64,000 nt of DNA from JAAGZL01 sp964628835. GTDB lineage: Bacteria > Pseudomonadota > Gammaproteobacteria > Chromatiales > Chromatiaceae. The DNA is taken from assembly GCA_964628835.1 (NCBI GenBank), contig CAZVME010000006.1, positions 1-64,000 on the forward strand. The letters are read 5' to 3'. The position numbers and the translations under genes were made by a program. How positions within the stretch are numbered: position 1 is the stretch's first letter; each line of letters starts with the position of its first letter. Under the pieces are notes generated by a model. That model saw nothing but the letters and a program-made list of their open reading frames with translations. It was not told the DNA's origin and ran no database searches. Positions 1 to 9,132 of this stretch are shown here, piece after piece.

Positions 1-123
1 GCTATTTTTCCGCCCAGCGGCGTTATCATTCGTTCATGTAGAGTAACTACACGTCACTCATTCTGCCTTGCTGGACGAAAAAATAGTCCCAGCAGTGCAT
101 ATTGGATTAGTGTTAACAGGCCC
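1..123. repeat. Right-hand part of dispersed hairpin element, cut by window edge
   Basis: This is the right half of the element seen in full at 29911-30227; the two match almost base for base up to the terminal GTTAACAGGCCC. It contains the inner stem TGTAG-AGTAA-CTACA (near 37-51) and the long stem formed by CTATTTTTCCGCCCAGC near position 3 and GCTGGACGAAAAAATAG near 70-86. It ends about 13 bases before the cysB start codon, so it must carry or displace the cysB promoter. The left half lies outside the window. Confidence 0.8.
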
Positions 124-136
124 CAGGAACAATAAG

Positions 137-1111
137 ATGAAACTAAGACAGCTGCGTTTCATTCATGAGGTGGTAAAACAGGGGCTCAACATCTCGGCTG
201 CTGCCCAGGCCCTGTACACCTCCCAGCCGGGGGTGAGCACCCAGATACGGCTACTGGAGGAGGAGCTGGGAGTGCGGATCTTTGAACGCTCAGGGCGTCA
301 ACTGAGTGGCATTACGCCTGCGGGAGAGCAGATATTGGCGTTGACCGAAGAGATGCTGGCCTCGGAACAGCGCATCAAACAGTCTGCCCGGGAGTTCAGC
401 GAACCGGATAGGGGAAGCCTGAGCATTGCCACCACTCACACCCAGGCCCGTTACGCCTTGCCCAATATCATCAAGCACTTCCGCCAATCTTTTCCTGAGG
501 TGGCCATACACCTGCAACAGGGCACGCCGTTACAGATATCCGAGATGGCGGCCAATGGGGATGTTGATCTGGCTATCGCCACCGAGGCCATCGAGTTGTT
601 TGATGATCTGGTGATGCTTCCCTGTTATCACTGGAACCGCTGTATTATCACCCCCTGTGATCATCCGCTTAGAGAGGAGAAGAGTCTGACCCTTGAGGCG
701 GTTGCTGAATATCCGATTATCACTTACGTGTTTGGTTTTACCGGGCGTTCGCAACTGGACAAGGCCTTTAACGGCGTGGGTCTGAGTCCCAATGTGGTGA
801 TAACAGCGGCAGATACCGATGTAATCAAGACCTACGTGCGACTGGGCTTGGGTATCGGCATTATCGCCAATATGGCCTATGACAAGAAGATCGATACCGA
901 TCTGTGTGCCCTGGATGCCAGTCACCTGTTCAGCAGCAGTAGCACCAGGATTGGCCTGAGGCGCGGGACCTTTCTGCGTCAGTATCAGTATGACTTCATC
1001 CACGCTTTTGCGCCGCATCTGGATAAAGAGACCGTTGATCAGGCCCTGCAGAGCCAGACCAATGCTGAGGTGGCGGCGATGTTCACAGAGACCGAAATGC
1101 CAGTTCGTTAG
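137..1111 (+). CDS. cysB: LysR-type transcriptional regulator CysB
   Basis: 324-residue LysR-family activator of sulfate assimilation. In known CysB proteins, N-acetylserine bound by the C-terminal domain triggers activation of cys genes. The N-terminal winged helix-turn-helix is typical of CysB: it begins MKLRQLRFIHEVV, followed by LYTSQPGVSTQIRLLEEELG and ITPAGEQI, and the length equals the family's. A longer frame opens at 68, but CysB homologues begin at the MKLRQL methionine (137), and AGGAA lies just upstream. Its promoter region overlaps the repeat at 1-123. It stands alone; the next gene starts over 300 bases downstream. It fits an organism that also oxidises reduced sulfur. Confidence 0.93.
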   Translation: MKLRQLRFIHEVVKQGLNISAAAQALYTSQPGVSTQIRLLEEELGVRIFERSGRQLSGITPAGEQILALTEEMLASEQRIKQSAREFSEPDRGSLSIATTHTQARYALPNIIKHFRQSFPEVAIHLQQGTPLQISEMAANGDVDLAIATEAIELFDDLVMLPCYHWNRCIITPCDHPLREEKSLTLEAVAEYPIITYVFGFTGRSQLDKAFNGVGLSPNVVITAADTDVIKTYVRLGLGIGIIANMAYDKKIDTDLCALDASHLFSSSSTRIGLRRGTFLRQYQYDFIHAFAPHLDKETVDQALQSQTNAEVAAMFTETEMPVR

Positions 1112-1434
1112 GAAATTGCCTATACTTAATACGGTGATATTTTGTTACCCTGGCAGATGCTGGATATTGATAAATGTCAGATTCATGAACTATCAGGATT
1201 TTTATAAGTCCTTATATTGATAGGGTATTATCTGGGCCACTCAATCAGGGGAGTACATATAACAAGATTTTTATCTGTTCTGGAAATAAAGGCTTCACCT
1301 CATATCTTTGATTGATGTTGTGCTTATTGCAGCACCAGGGGATCTGGTTATACAGGCAGCAGGATCTTCTGGGTGGGTAATCATGTACAGGCCTGCGGGT
1401 TGCAGACCTTTGGTTTTAGACAAGGAACTGTTAT
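1112..1434. other. Intergenic region, no gene recognised
   Basis: 323 bases between cysB and the DUF1631 gene. I see no credible reading frame, RNA gene or strong hairpin. It presumably holds the cysB 3' end and the promoter of the next gene, whose AAGGA ribosome site lies about 10 bases before the ATG at 1435. Confidence 0.6.
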
Positions 1435-3927
1435 ATGGAAAGTGCGGCAACAGAGGCTCCCGTAATCCTGGACGAAAGTCACAGGAACGCTCTGCTTGAG
1501 TGTCGTGATATTGCCCTGGTTTTTTTCACTGCGCAGCTGGATGATCTATTCAATAACGTCAATGACACCCTGTGGGATTTTGCCGACAAGGCTGAAACCA
1601 ACGAGTTTCAACGTCGGTTTATCGATGCCGCCACCCTGATCACAGGCAGTAGGTCAGATCTGGAATTTGACTACCGTGAACTTATCTCCAAAGGCTTCGG
1701 TGATTTTGCCGCTGGCAGACATATTGCCGATATGTTCGACAATGTGCCGCGCGAGTATTCGGGCAAGACCGAACTGGAACTGGTTTCCAGGAATGCCGTT
1801 GAGGAGTTCGTGGCAATCCAGAACATTGTAGATAAATCCAAAAGCAGCTGTTTTCACCAGCTCTATGCCTTGGGTCAGAGGTTGTCACTCATACGAGGTG
1901 GCACCAAGCCTAATGATTTTGATATACCCGCCGGACCACTGCACTCGGTGTATTCATTCAGCAAGGCAATCGAGTCGCTTGAACTTGCCATGGATATCAA
2001 CCTGGTTCTCTTCTTTCTGTTTGAAAAGTATGTCATGCAGGAGATGGACAGCGTCTATGAAAAGTACAATGAGCGTCTGGCTGACGCCGGCATCTTCCCC
2101 AATTTAAAAATCGTGGCGCCCAAGGTGCCTCATTCCGAATCCGAGAAAGAAGAACAGGCCACCGTCCTGGATCCCGGAACCGGACACATTGTACCGGCAG
2201 GCTCAGGTCAACAACAATCTGCCACATACCCCGGAGCGGGTGTTGGTGGATCGGTTGGAAGTGGAAGGCATGGGGTTTCAGTCGGAGAAGAAATTTTTGG
2301 TTCTATATGTAGTCTGCTTGCCATGCGGCGCCAGAACGATCCCCTGTATGAGATGCACCCGGAGCTGAATCCCAATGTCCCACCAGTTGTTATGACCACC
2401 AAGCCCGTGTTGGTGGCGGCGATTGGCGATATTCAAACCACTCTGAGTAACGAGTACAAATCGGTATCATCACTGGGTGGATATGATGATCAAGATTTTC
2501 AGGTGGATACCGCACTTCTGAAGCAGTACCAGCACAACCCATCTGAAGATCAGAATCAACTGTTCAGCGGGGTGGAGCGTCGCAAGATACCTACGGTTGA
2601 CCTAGACACCATTGAACTGGTGGGCATGTTGTTCGAGTACGTGTTGAATGACGCCGGACTGCCAAACATAGTCAAGGCGCTGATAAGCCATCTACATACA
2701 CCATTCTTAAAGGTAGCGATTATCGACCAGGATTTCCTTGTAGATGAACAGCACGTTGCCCGCAGGCTGCTTGATTTGATGCTGGATGCCGGGCGCAACT
2801 GGGTGGATGAGAATCAGCTCCAGCAAGGTGTCTACTACCCGATGGAGAGACAGGTTGAAAGAATAATTCATGAGTTCAGGGAAGACATTAGCCTGTTCTC
2901 TGAGATTATGCAGGATCTTCAGAATGATATTGGTGTGCTGGAGCAGAAAGCAACGGCGGCTGAGGAGAGAGCGCGTGAAGCTGAGCGTGGCCGCGACCGG
3001 TTGGAGGCAGCACGGCGACAGGCCAAAAGCGTAATCGTGGCGCATATCGGTAACCACAAACCGCCTATAGCCATAAAGCGTTTCCTGTTTCACATATGGA
3101 TGTACCGGATGACATTGATGCTGGTGCGCAACCCCAATGCAGAACAGACCGACGCATGGAGCCGTACCATCATGATCATTGATACACTTCTATGGGCCAC
3201 TGGTGCACCGAAGGATGCGGCTAAGCGAGAGAAGCTGCGTGAGATATTTCCGGCACTAAAACGCCGGATTGAAAAGGGTCTGGCATCTGTCAGTGACTAC
3301 TATGAGCCGGAAGCCAGGGGTTTGTTTGATCTACTGTTGAGCTATCAGCAGGAGCCTGTGGAAGTGGAGGCGGAAGTAAAAACCGGGGCTGTGGCAGATC
3401 AGGAGGTGCCAGTAACCAAGGAAGTTGGAATAGAACAGGAGGTAGCAGTTAGTCAGAAAGTAACGGTCGACCAGGATGTGCCGGAGAATCTGGAACAACC
3501 ACAATCTGAAAGCGTGGTGCCTGCGCAGGTAACGACCCTGGAAGAATATATCGAAGAAGGTATAGATGACGTAATAACAGAAGTGGAAGACGCAGCTCTT
3601 ACTTCAGAAGAAGAGGTTATGGCGCTGCGTTTGCGCAATACAGAATTTGGCACCTGGTTTCAATTTATCGATGATGAGACAGGGGAACAGAAAAGAGCCA
3701 AGCTCTCGTGGTTTAGCCCTCTGAGTAACAGATATATGTTCGTTGACAGAAGTGGTATCCAGGTTGCGGTCAAGCCACTTAAGAATCTGGTGAGTGAGAT
3801 GGCAAATGAGACAGCAAAAATTATAGATCCGCCCAGTGTGTCATTCTTCAATCTTGCCATGCAGTCGATAAAAGAGATGTTGGAACGGGCAACTGGACCA
3901 GTAAAAACCATGGCCTCAAGGCATTAA
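1435..3927 (+). CDS. DUF1631 family protein
   Basis: 830-residue cytoplasmic protein of the DUF1631 family, common in gammaproteobacteria and of unknown function. The N-terminal third is helical (for example FFTAQLDDLFNNVNDTLW). A Gly/Ser/Gln-rich linker falls near residues 240-280, a coiled coil (EERAREAERGRDRLEAARRQ) near 515-535, and a Glu/Val-rich low-complexity linker near 640-720. A final conserved segment includes FGTWFQF and KLSWFSPLSNRYMFVD, typical of the family C terminus. There is no signal peptide or membrane helix. The PilZ-domain gene follows two bases after its stop, so the pair is probably cotranscribed; a link to cyclic-di-GMP signalling is inference from this neighbour. Confidence 0.85.
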   Translation: MESAATEAPVILDESHRNALLECRDIALVFFTAQLDDLFNNVNDTLWDFADKAETNEFQRRFIDAATLITGSRSDLEFDYRELISKGFGDFAAGRHIADMFDNVPREYSGKTELELVSRNAVEEFVAIQNIVDKSKSSCFHQLYALGQRLSLIRGGTKPNDFDIPAGPLHSVYSFSKAIESLELAMDINLVLFFLFEKYVMQEMDSVYEKYNERLADAGIFPNLKIVAPKVPHSESEKEEQATVLDPGTGHIVPAGSGQQQSATYPGAGVGGSVGSGRHGVSVGEEIFGSICSLLAMRRQNDPLYEMHPELNPNVPPVVMTTKPVLVAAIGDIQTTLSNEYKSVSSLGGYDDQDFQVDTALLKQYQHNPSEDQNQLFSGVERRKIPTVDLDTIELVGMLFEYVLNDAGLPNIVKALISHLHTPFLKVAIIDQDFLVDEQHVARRLLDLMLDAGRNWVDENQLQQGVYYPMERQVERIIHEFREDISLFSEIMQDLQNDIGVLEQKATAAEERAREAERGRDRLEAARRQAKSVIVAHIGNHKPPIAIKRFLFHIWMYRMTLMLVRNPNAEQTDAWSRTIMIIDTLLWATGAPKDAAKREKLREIFPALKRRIEKGLASVSDYYEPEARGLFDLLLSYQQEPVEVEAEVKTGAVADQEVPVTKEVGIEQEVAVSQKVTVDQDVPENLEQPQSESVVPAQVTTLEEYIEEGIDDVITEVEDAALTSEEEVMALRLRNTEFGTWFQFIDDETGEQKRAKLSWFSPLSNRYMFVDRSGIQVAVKPLKNLVSEMANETAKIIDPPSVSFFNLAMQSIKEMLERATGPVKTMASRH

Positions 3928-3929
3928 CA

Positions 3930-4265
3930 ATGAATGATAAAAGAACCTCTGAAAGGAAACCCGTCTCGGGACTGATCGAGGTTCTTGATTTGCCTCGTGG
4001 CCAGACAGCTGGTCACCTGGCAAATATTAGCAGTGGTGGCTTCATGTTGGTGGCGCGGGAGTATGAGATAGAACCAAATATGGTTTTTCAGTTCCGTTTC
4101 TTTTTTCCCACCCCCATCATGGACCGGGATACAATTGATTGCGGAGCCGAGAGTCTGTGGAGTGAGCCGGCAGTGGGTGAGAAGGGGTATTGGGCGGGAT
4201 TTCAGATTATTGATATCTCTGACCAAGATGCTGAGCTTTTCAGTTACCTAATAGCCCATAAATAA
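3930..4265 (+). CDS. PilZ-domain protein (probable cyclic-di-GMP effector)
   Basis: 111-residue single-domain PilZ-like protein. PilZ domains bind cyclic-di-GMP through an Arg-rich N-terminal motif and a (D/N)xSxxG motif. The second motif is clear here as NISSGGFML (residues about 33-41). The first is represented only by TSERKPVSG, with fewer arginines than the classical RxxxR, so ligand binding may be weakened. The remainder forms the expected beta barrel (MVFQFRFFFP, WAGFQIIDIS). It begins two bases after the DUF1631 stop and is probably translationally coupled to it. Confidence 0.8.
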   Translation: MNDKRTSERKPVSGLIEVLDLPRGQTAGHLANISSGGFMLVAREYEIEPNMVFQFRFFFPTPIMDRDTIDCGAESLWSEPAVGEKGYWAGFQIIDISDQDAELFSYLIAHK

Positions 4266-4475
4266 TTCTGTGTGATTGCCATGGTTGATCTGTTTGAAGC
4301 TTCTTGTGTTGCTGGGTAAATCACATTTTTTACCATGTCATTGCTTGGGAATAGCTTGTGTTTTTTGATGACTTTTCGGATCACGCTTTTGAGTGATTCA
4401 GAGGCATTGGTTGAATAAATAGCTTTGCGGATATCTTCCGGATGATTGAGCAGAGTGTTTGGGTTTTGTCAGCAA
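4266..4475 (-). pseudogene. Remnant of IS256-family transposase (C-terminal part)
   Basis: Reading the minus strand from about 4475 gives a degraded IS256 transposase C terminus. HPEDIRKAIYSTNASESL matches the family's IR..IYTTNAIESLN motif that carries the last catalytic Glu, followed by RKVIKKHKLFPSND and a tail like the usual AI..A..KWTMPI. No upstream catalytic Asp regions remain and no start codon is attached. It differs in sequence from the intact IS256-type element at 12596-13982, so it records an older, separate insertion. Confidence 0.75.
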
Positions 4476-4595
4476 CCGCACCAACTACTACTGATGTGCA
4501 ATACATAGTTGTACCTGAGCCCATGTGTAGACAGTTTGTATCACATCAGGAAATCCATTTAGGCCATAAACTCCATACCAAAGAATAAGATCTAA

Positions 4596-4622
4596 GGAAC
4601 CTCTGATTAATTCAGAGGTTCC
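4596..4622. terminator. Near-perfect palindrome, possible hairpin terminator
   Basis: Two 11-base arms (GGAACCTCTGA and its complement TCAGAGGTTCC) separated by TTAAT, followed at 4624-4645 by a second small hairpin (AGCAGCACATGGATGTGCTG). There is no T-run, so it could equally be a decayed insertion-sequence end. It lies between the IS256 remnant and putA. Confidence 0.45.
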
Positions 4623-4737
4623 AGCAGCACATGGATGTGCTGCCATTTTCTCTGGCTTTACCAGAGCGCCCCTAAAATAAAAAGTGCCAAAGATAATTGA
4701 CACTGCCTCTATACTTGGTAGAGGAAAGGAGTTTTAA

Positions 4738-7683
4738 ATGCAGGGTCATAATAGTAATCAAAAAATGCATTTTAGTCAGGATCTTGAGCAGAGGGTATTG
4801 GAACTGGGGCGGGAGATCCTCGCCCGGGCGGAAGAGATTCAAGCCCGGCAGGGTGGTGGTGAACGTTGGGTAAATAAACTCCTGGAACAGAGCATGGCAG
4901 ATGAAAGTTTCCGGGTGAAGGCCCTGCGGTTTATCGATGTGCTTCCGGCTTTGCGCAGTGATCAGGAACTGTTGCGTCATCTGCATGAATATTTTTCTAA
5001 GGATGAGCTGCCATTACCTAAACCGTTGCGGGCACTGTTTGCCAGTTCCCACAACGCTATGACTGCCAAATTGATTGCGCCCGTAATTCGCCATGGAGCT
5101 GCAGCACTTGCGGAGCGTTTTCTGGGTGGCGCCACCCTCAAAGATGTAGAGGCGACTCTGGATCGGCAGACCGCCTTAGGATTGGCGGTTTCACTGGATC
5201 GTCTGGGTGAAGCGGTGGTGAGTGAGTCTGAGGCAAAGGAGTATCTGGCCAGCTACAACAAGATATTGGATAACCTGACTGCCCATGCACATGGCGCTGA
5301 TGGGAGTGAGTTAAACCTCTCGCTGAAGATCTCTTCTCTCTATCCGCGCATGCTGGCCTGTGACCCGGATGGGGCGGTTGACGGGGTGCTGGAGCGTCTG
5401 CGGCCTCTGCTGCTGCAGGCGAAAAAGAGTGGTGTGTCCATCTGTCTGGATATGGAGCAGTATGATCTTAAGGGAATCATTCTAGATGCCTTTAAGAAAG
5501 TTATGCAGGAACCGGATTTTGTTACCTGGGCCGGTGGTGGTCTGGCGCTTCAGGGCTATTTACGTGAGGCAATTGATGATCTTGATGGCTTGCTGGAGTG
5601 GGCCGATTCCAGGGAGCAGCCGGTAACAATTCGCCTGGTGCGTGGCGCTTACTGGGACCAGGAATTGATTCTCTCCAGACGGGAAGGCTGGCCGCTTCCG
5701 GTCTGGCTGCATAAACATCAGACCGACAGGTCATTTGAACTCTGCCTTAACATGCTGTTTCAGGCCCATACCAAACTGCGTCCGGCGGTAGCCACCCATA
5801 ACGTCAGGAGTATGGCCCTGGCCATGGCCCTGGCTGAGGAGAGTGGCACCGGGAAGGATGGGTTTGAGTTTCAGATGTTGTACGGGATGGGGGAAGCCCT
5901 ACGTAGCGCCCTGGTGGAGATGGGTTACCGGGTGCGCCTCTACACGCCATTTGGGGAGCTACTCCCCGGCATGGCCTACCTGGTGCGCCGGGTGTTGGAA
6001 AACTCATCCAGTCAGTCGTTTCTCCATCTTGGTTATCTGCCCCAGGAGATGTCGGAGCACATCCTGCATCCCAGCTACAGTTCCGAGATGGGGGCAGAGG
6101 AGATGCCGGCAGCGGTTGGTTTCAGCAATGAACCGGTGCGGCGCTTTACCGACCCGGCTGAGCGCGCAGGTTTTATCCGGGCCATAGAGAAGGTACGAGG
6201 AGATTTGGGCAGGAGTTATCCTCTGGATATTGGCGGCAGGCCGGTGGATACCGGGATCTATATTGACTCCATCAATCCGGCGCAACCCGAGCAACTGGTG
6301 GGACGGGTCTGTTCGGCCGCTAGTGATGAGGTAGAGCAGGTGGTGGAGGCGGCACGTATGGCCTATGCATCATGGGGTCACAGCCGAGTGCATGAGCGGG
6401 TGAAACTGCTGCTTTGTGCAGCAGAAAAACTGCGACAGCGACGAGATGAGTTTGCGGCCTGGGAGATTTTTGAAGCGGGAAAGAGCTGGTCTGAAGCGGA
6501 TGCGGATGTGGTGGAGGCCATAGATTTTCTTGAGTACTACGCCACAGAGGCCGAACGTTTGGGGGCTGGGTTCAGTAGTGACGTTATGGGTGAGACCAAT
6601 CACTACTCCTATGCTCCAAGAGGTGTGGCCCTGATCCTGCCGCCATGGAATTTCCCCCTGGCCATTGTGACCGGCATGCTCTCCGCTGCACTGGTTACTG
6701 GCAACACGGCCATCCTGAAACCCTCATCCCAGACTCCGGTGGTGGCGGCAATGCTGGTACAGTTGCTCAAGGATGCAGGCGTTCCAGATGGGGTGGTGAA
6801 TTATCTCCCCGGACCGGGCGAAGAGGTGGGTGAGTATCTGGTCAAACATCCCCACATAAGCATCATCGCCTTTACCGGCTCGGTTAAAGTGGGACTGCGT
6901 ATCAATGAACTGGCAGCTCACACTCAGTCAAATCAGGCACAGGTGAAACGGGTGATAGCCGAGATGGGGGGCAAGAATGCCATTATCGTAGACGGCTCTG
7001 CCGACATGGATGAGGCGGTGCTGGGGACAGTGGCTTCCGCTTTTGGCTATCAAGGACAGAAGTGTAGCGCCTGCTCCAGGGTAATAGTTGTGGACACTGC
7101 CTACGCAGTTTTTAAACGACGCCTGATCGATGCCATAGCCAGTCTCAGGATCGGGCTGCCGGAGCTGCCCGGTACCGATCTGGGTCCGGTTATAGAAGCG
7201 GCGGCCAAGCAGCGTATCGAGTCTGTTATTGCCCTGGAGTCTGAGATTAATAAACCGGTGCTTTCCCTGGATGTGTCTGAACATGCCCCAGGGTTTTTTG
7301 TTGGCTCAACCCTGTTTGCAGATGTAAGTCCAGAAAGTCCAGTTGCACAAGAGGAGATATTCGGGCCGGTATTGGCATTGCTAAAGGCGCAAGATTTTAA
7401 ACAGGCCCTGGAGATTGCCAACGGCACCAGGTACGCCCTCACCGGTGGGGTCTACAGCCGTAGCCCCGCGAATCTGCAACGTGCCACGCAGCAGTTCCAG
7501 GTGGGCAATCTTTACCTTAACCGAGGCATCACCGGTGCCCTGGTGGGCCGACAACCATTCGGTGGGTTCAAGATGAGTGGAGTAGGGAGCAAGGCCGGAG
7601 GCCCGGACTATCTGTTGCAGTTCATGGAACCGCGTACGGTTACCGAGAACACCATGCGTCGTGGCTATGCGCCCATGGATTGA
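4738..7683 (+). CDS. putA: Bifunctional proline dehydrogenase / glutamate-semialdehyde dehydrogenase PutA
   Basis: 981-residue flavoprotein oxidising proline to glutamate in two steps with channelled intermediate. The length and absence of an N-terminal ribbon-helix-helix mark the short, non-repressor type of PutA. The FAD-binding proline dehydrogenase barrel (about residues 80-460) shows TIRLVRGAYWDQE and LYTPFGELLPGMAYLVRRVL. The NAD-dependent aldehyde dehydrogenase half (about 500-970) shows PPWNFPLAI, GNTAILKPSSQTP, IAFTGSVKVG, Glu742 in AEMGGKN, catalytic Cys776 in YQGQKCSA and EIFGPVL. A strong AAAGGAG lies before the ATG. As it cannot self-regulate through DNA binding, another regulator is expected. 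Confidence 0.95.
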   Translation: MQGHNSNQKMHFSQDLEQRVLELGREILARAEEIQARQGGGERWVNKLLEQSMADESFRVKALRFIDVLPALRSDQELLRHLHEYFSKDELPLPKPLRALFASSHNAMTAKLIAPVIRHGAAALAERFLGGATLKDVEATLDRQTALGLAVSLDRLGEAVVSESEAKEYLASYNKILDNLTAHAHGADGSELNLSLKISSLYPRMLACDPDGAVDGVLERLRPLLLQAKKSGVSICLDMEQYDLKGIILDAFKKVMQEPDFVTWAGGGLALQGYLREAIDDLDGLLEWADSREQPVTIRLVRGAYWDQELILSRREGWPLPVWLHKHQTDRSFELCLNMLFQAHTKLRPAVATHNVRSMALAMALAEESGTGKDGFEFQMLYGMGEALRSALVEMGYRVRLYTPFGELLPGMAYLVRRVLENSSSQSFLHLGYLPQEMSEHILHPSYSSEMGAEEMPAAVGFSNEPVRRFTDPAERAGFIRAIEKVRGDLGRSYPLDIGGRPVDTGIYIDSINPAQPEQLVGRVCSAASDEVEQVVEAARMAYASWGHSRVHERVKLLLCAAEKLRQRRDEFAAWEIFEAGKSWSEADADVVEAIDFLEYYATEAERLGAGFSSDVMGETNHYSYAPRGVALILPPWNFPLAIVTGMLSAALVTGNTAILKPSSQTPVVAAMLVQLLKDAGVPDGVVNYLPGPGEEVGEYLVKHPHISIIAFTGSVKVGLRINELAAHTQSNQAQVKRVIAEMGGKNAIIVDGSADMDEAVLGTVASAFGYQGQKCSACSRVIVVDTAYAVFKRRLIDAIASLRIGLPELPGTDLGPVIEAAAKQRIESVIALESEINKPVLSLDVSEHAPGFFVGSTLFADVSPESPVAQEEIFGPVLALLKAQDFKQALEIANGTRYALTGGVYSRSPANLQRATQQFQVGNLYLNRGITGALVGRQPFGGFKMSGVGSKAGGPDYLLQFMEPRTVTENTMRRGYAPMD

Positions 7684-7854
7684 ATTTCGGTATGTGGTTT
7701 GATCATGGCATATGATGAAGGCTTGGCGGAACGAATCCGTGAGAGATTTACGGAGCGAGATGATGTGCGTGTAGATCATGACAAGTAGCCAGTGTTGCAC
7801 CCAGGCGGTTTGATATGCTGCAGGTTATAGAAGCTAGAGAATTCTGGAGGTAGT

Positions 7855-8352
7855 ATGGATCTTGAGGCAAAAGTGGTTCTGGCGCATCTGTTGAAGACAC
7901 AACATGTGGCAGCATTTGGCACCATGTATGAAGGTCATCCTGAGGTCAGTATGGTGACCTACCTACCAGCCGCTGATTTCTCCAGGGTGTTCATACTTAT
8001 CAGTGGCCTGGCGCGACATACTAAAAACATCCAGAAACATCCTGCGGTTGGTCTGATGGTCTGTGAGGAAGGCAGATCGGATAAAGACCCACAGACACTG
8101 GCGCGATTGTCCTTACAGGGAGTGGCTAGGGTGTTAGATCAGTCGGAGTCTGAGTACGCCAAGATCAAGGCTGGATACCTGGAGAAGTATCCTGATTCCA
8201 AGGCCAGTTTTGGTCTGGGGGATTTCAAGCTGTACGCTATCGAATTGGAACGGGCTCGTTTTGTGGCGGGCTTTGGCCGCATCTTCAACCTGACCAGGCA
8301 AGGTCTGGCAGAAGCCGAGGCGGCCCATGACCAGAGTATCGGTAATGCATGA
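7855..8352 (+). CDS. HugZ/PPOX-like flavin- or heme-binding split-barrel protein
   Basis: 165-residue protein of the pyridoxamine-phosphate-oxidase-like split barrel (HugZ-like heme utilisation branch). Typical motifs are TQHVAAFGTMYEGHPEVSMV, LISGLARHTKNI and LQGVARVL, with the C-terminal YAIELERARFVAGFGRIFNL found in this branch. Family members bind FMN, heme or F420 and act in heme breakdown or detoxification; the exact reaction cannot be read from the sequence. GGAGG lies six bases before the ATG. It stands alone and converges on the minus-strand regulator gene downstream. Confidence 0.8.
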   Translation: MDLEAKVVLAHLLKTQHVAAFGTMYEGHPEVSMVTYLPAADFSRVFILISGLARHTKNIQKHPAVGLMVCEEGRSDKDPQTLARLSLQGVARVLDQSESEYAKIKAGYLEKYPDSKASFGLGDFKLYAIELERARFVAGFGRIFNLTRQGLAEAEAAHDQSIGNA

Positions 8353-8365
8353 TCAAATCTGATAT

Positions 8366-8385
8366 CCGCTTGTGGCCACAAGCGG
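8366..8385. terminator. Perfect 20-base palindrome between convergent genes
   Basis: CCGCTTGTGG followed directly by its exact complement CCACAAGCGG, 14 bases after the HugZ-like gene stop and between it and the convergent response-regulator gene. It could act as a bidirectional transcription end, though no T-run follows, or be a protein-binding site. Confidence 0.45.
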
Positions 8386-8511
8386 CCTGTTGGGTTTGCC
8401 CACATAGTAAACAGTTACGGCCCGGTTTTACGAACTACTCTCAACCGTGTCATGGACCAATAAAACCAACCATTAACTAGATGGCTGCGATGGCGAGGAA
8501 CTATACAACCA

Positions 8512-9132
8512 TTAATTAGACTCTTCCTTTAATTCCTCCCCAATCTTGATCAATTCAGCAATATTATTCGCCCCCAACCTTTCCATCATCTTGGCTCTAT
8601 GCACCTCCACAGTTCTTACAGATATATAGAGTGTCTCTGATATCTGCTTATTGGTGAGCCCCTTGGTTACCAGTTCAAACAGTTGCTTTTCACGCTCGGT
8701 CAGTTCGTTAAACTGTTGCAGGTAGTTGTTGTGGAGGAATTTCCTAAGGCTACCTTGTTGGGCCTTTTCGATACTTGGGACAAGCTCAGCAGCGTTTATC
8801 GGTTTTTGATGGAAGTCGCAGGCGCCTTCACGGAAGGCTTTGACCGCCATGGGTACATCACCATGACTGGTAAGAAACATCACCTGGATGCAGGAGTGAG
8901 TGTCGTTTAATATTTCATGTACTTGTTGACCGCTCAGTCCTGGCATGCGGCTGTCGAGGATCAGGCAGCCAGGTGAGTTTAGGTCGACCTGTTCCAGAAA
9001 CTGTTCACCGCTAGCGAAGTCCTGGACTGTGAATTTATACCCCTCCAGCACATAGCTCAGAGCTTCGCGCACCGAATCATCATCATCGACGATATAGATT
9101 GGGACGGCCAACACTTCATTCACTTTTTTCAC
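8512..9132 (-). CDS. TtrR-like LuxR/FixJ-family response regulator
   Basis: 206-residue two-component response regulator. The receiver domain carries the acidic cluster IVDDDDS, phospho-acceptor Asp60 in LILDSRMPGLSG, Thr/Ser in FLTSHG and Lys in QKPINAAEL. The output domain is a FixJ/LuxR helix-turn-helix (LTEREKQLFELV, NKQISETLYISVRTVEVHRA). It overlaps the end of the sensor gene by 17 bases, so the two are one transcript. Closest known functional relatives are TtrR-type regulators that answer tetrathionate or thiosulfate; this is supported by the partner's sensor domain and by the divergent thiosulfate dehydrogenase gene. Confidence 0.85.
   Translation of the reverse strand: MKKVNEVLAVPIYIVDDDDSVREALSYVLEGYKFTVQDFASGEQFLEQVDLNSPGCLILDSRMPGLSGQQVHEILNDTHSCIQVMFLTSHGDVPMAVKAFREGACDFHQKPINAAELVPSIEKAQQGSLRKFLHNNYLQQFNELTEREKQLFELVTKGLTNKQISETLYISVRTVEVHRAKMMERLGANNIAELIKIGEELKEESN

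Noticed and set aside
2707..3093. 128-codon minus-strand frame inside the DUF1631 gene
   Set aside because: Shadow frame with no recognisable protein features.
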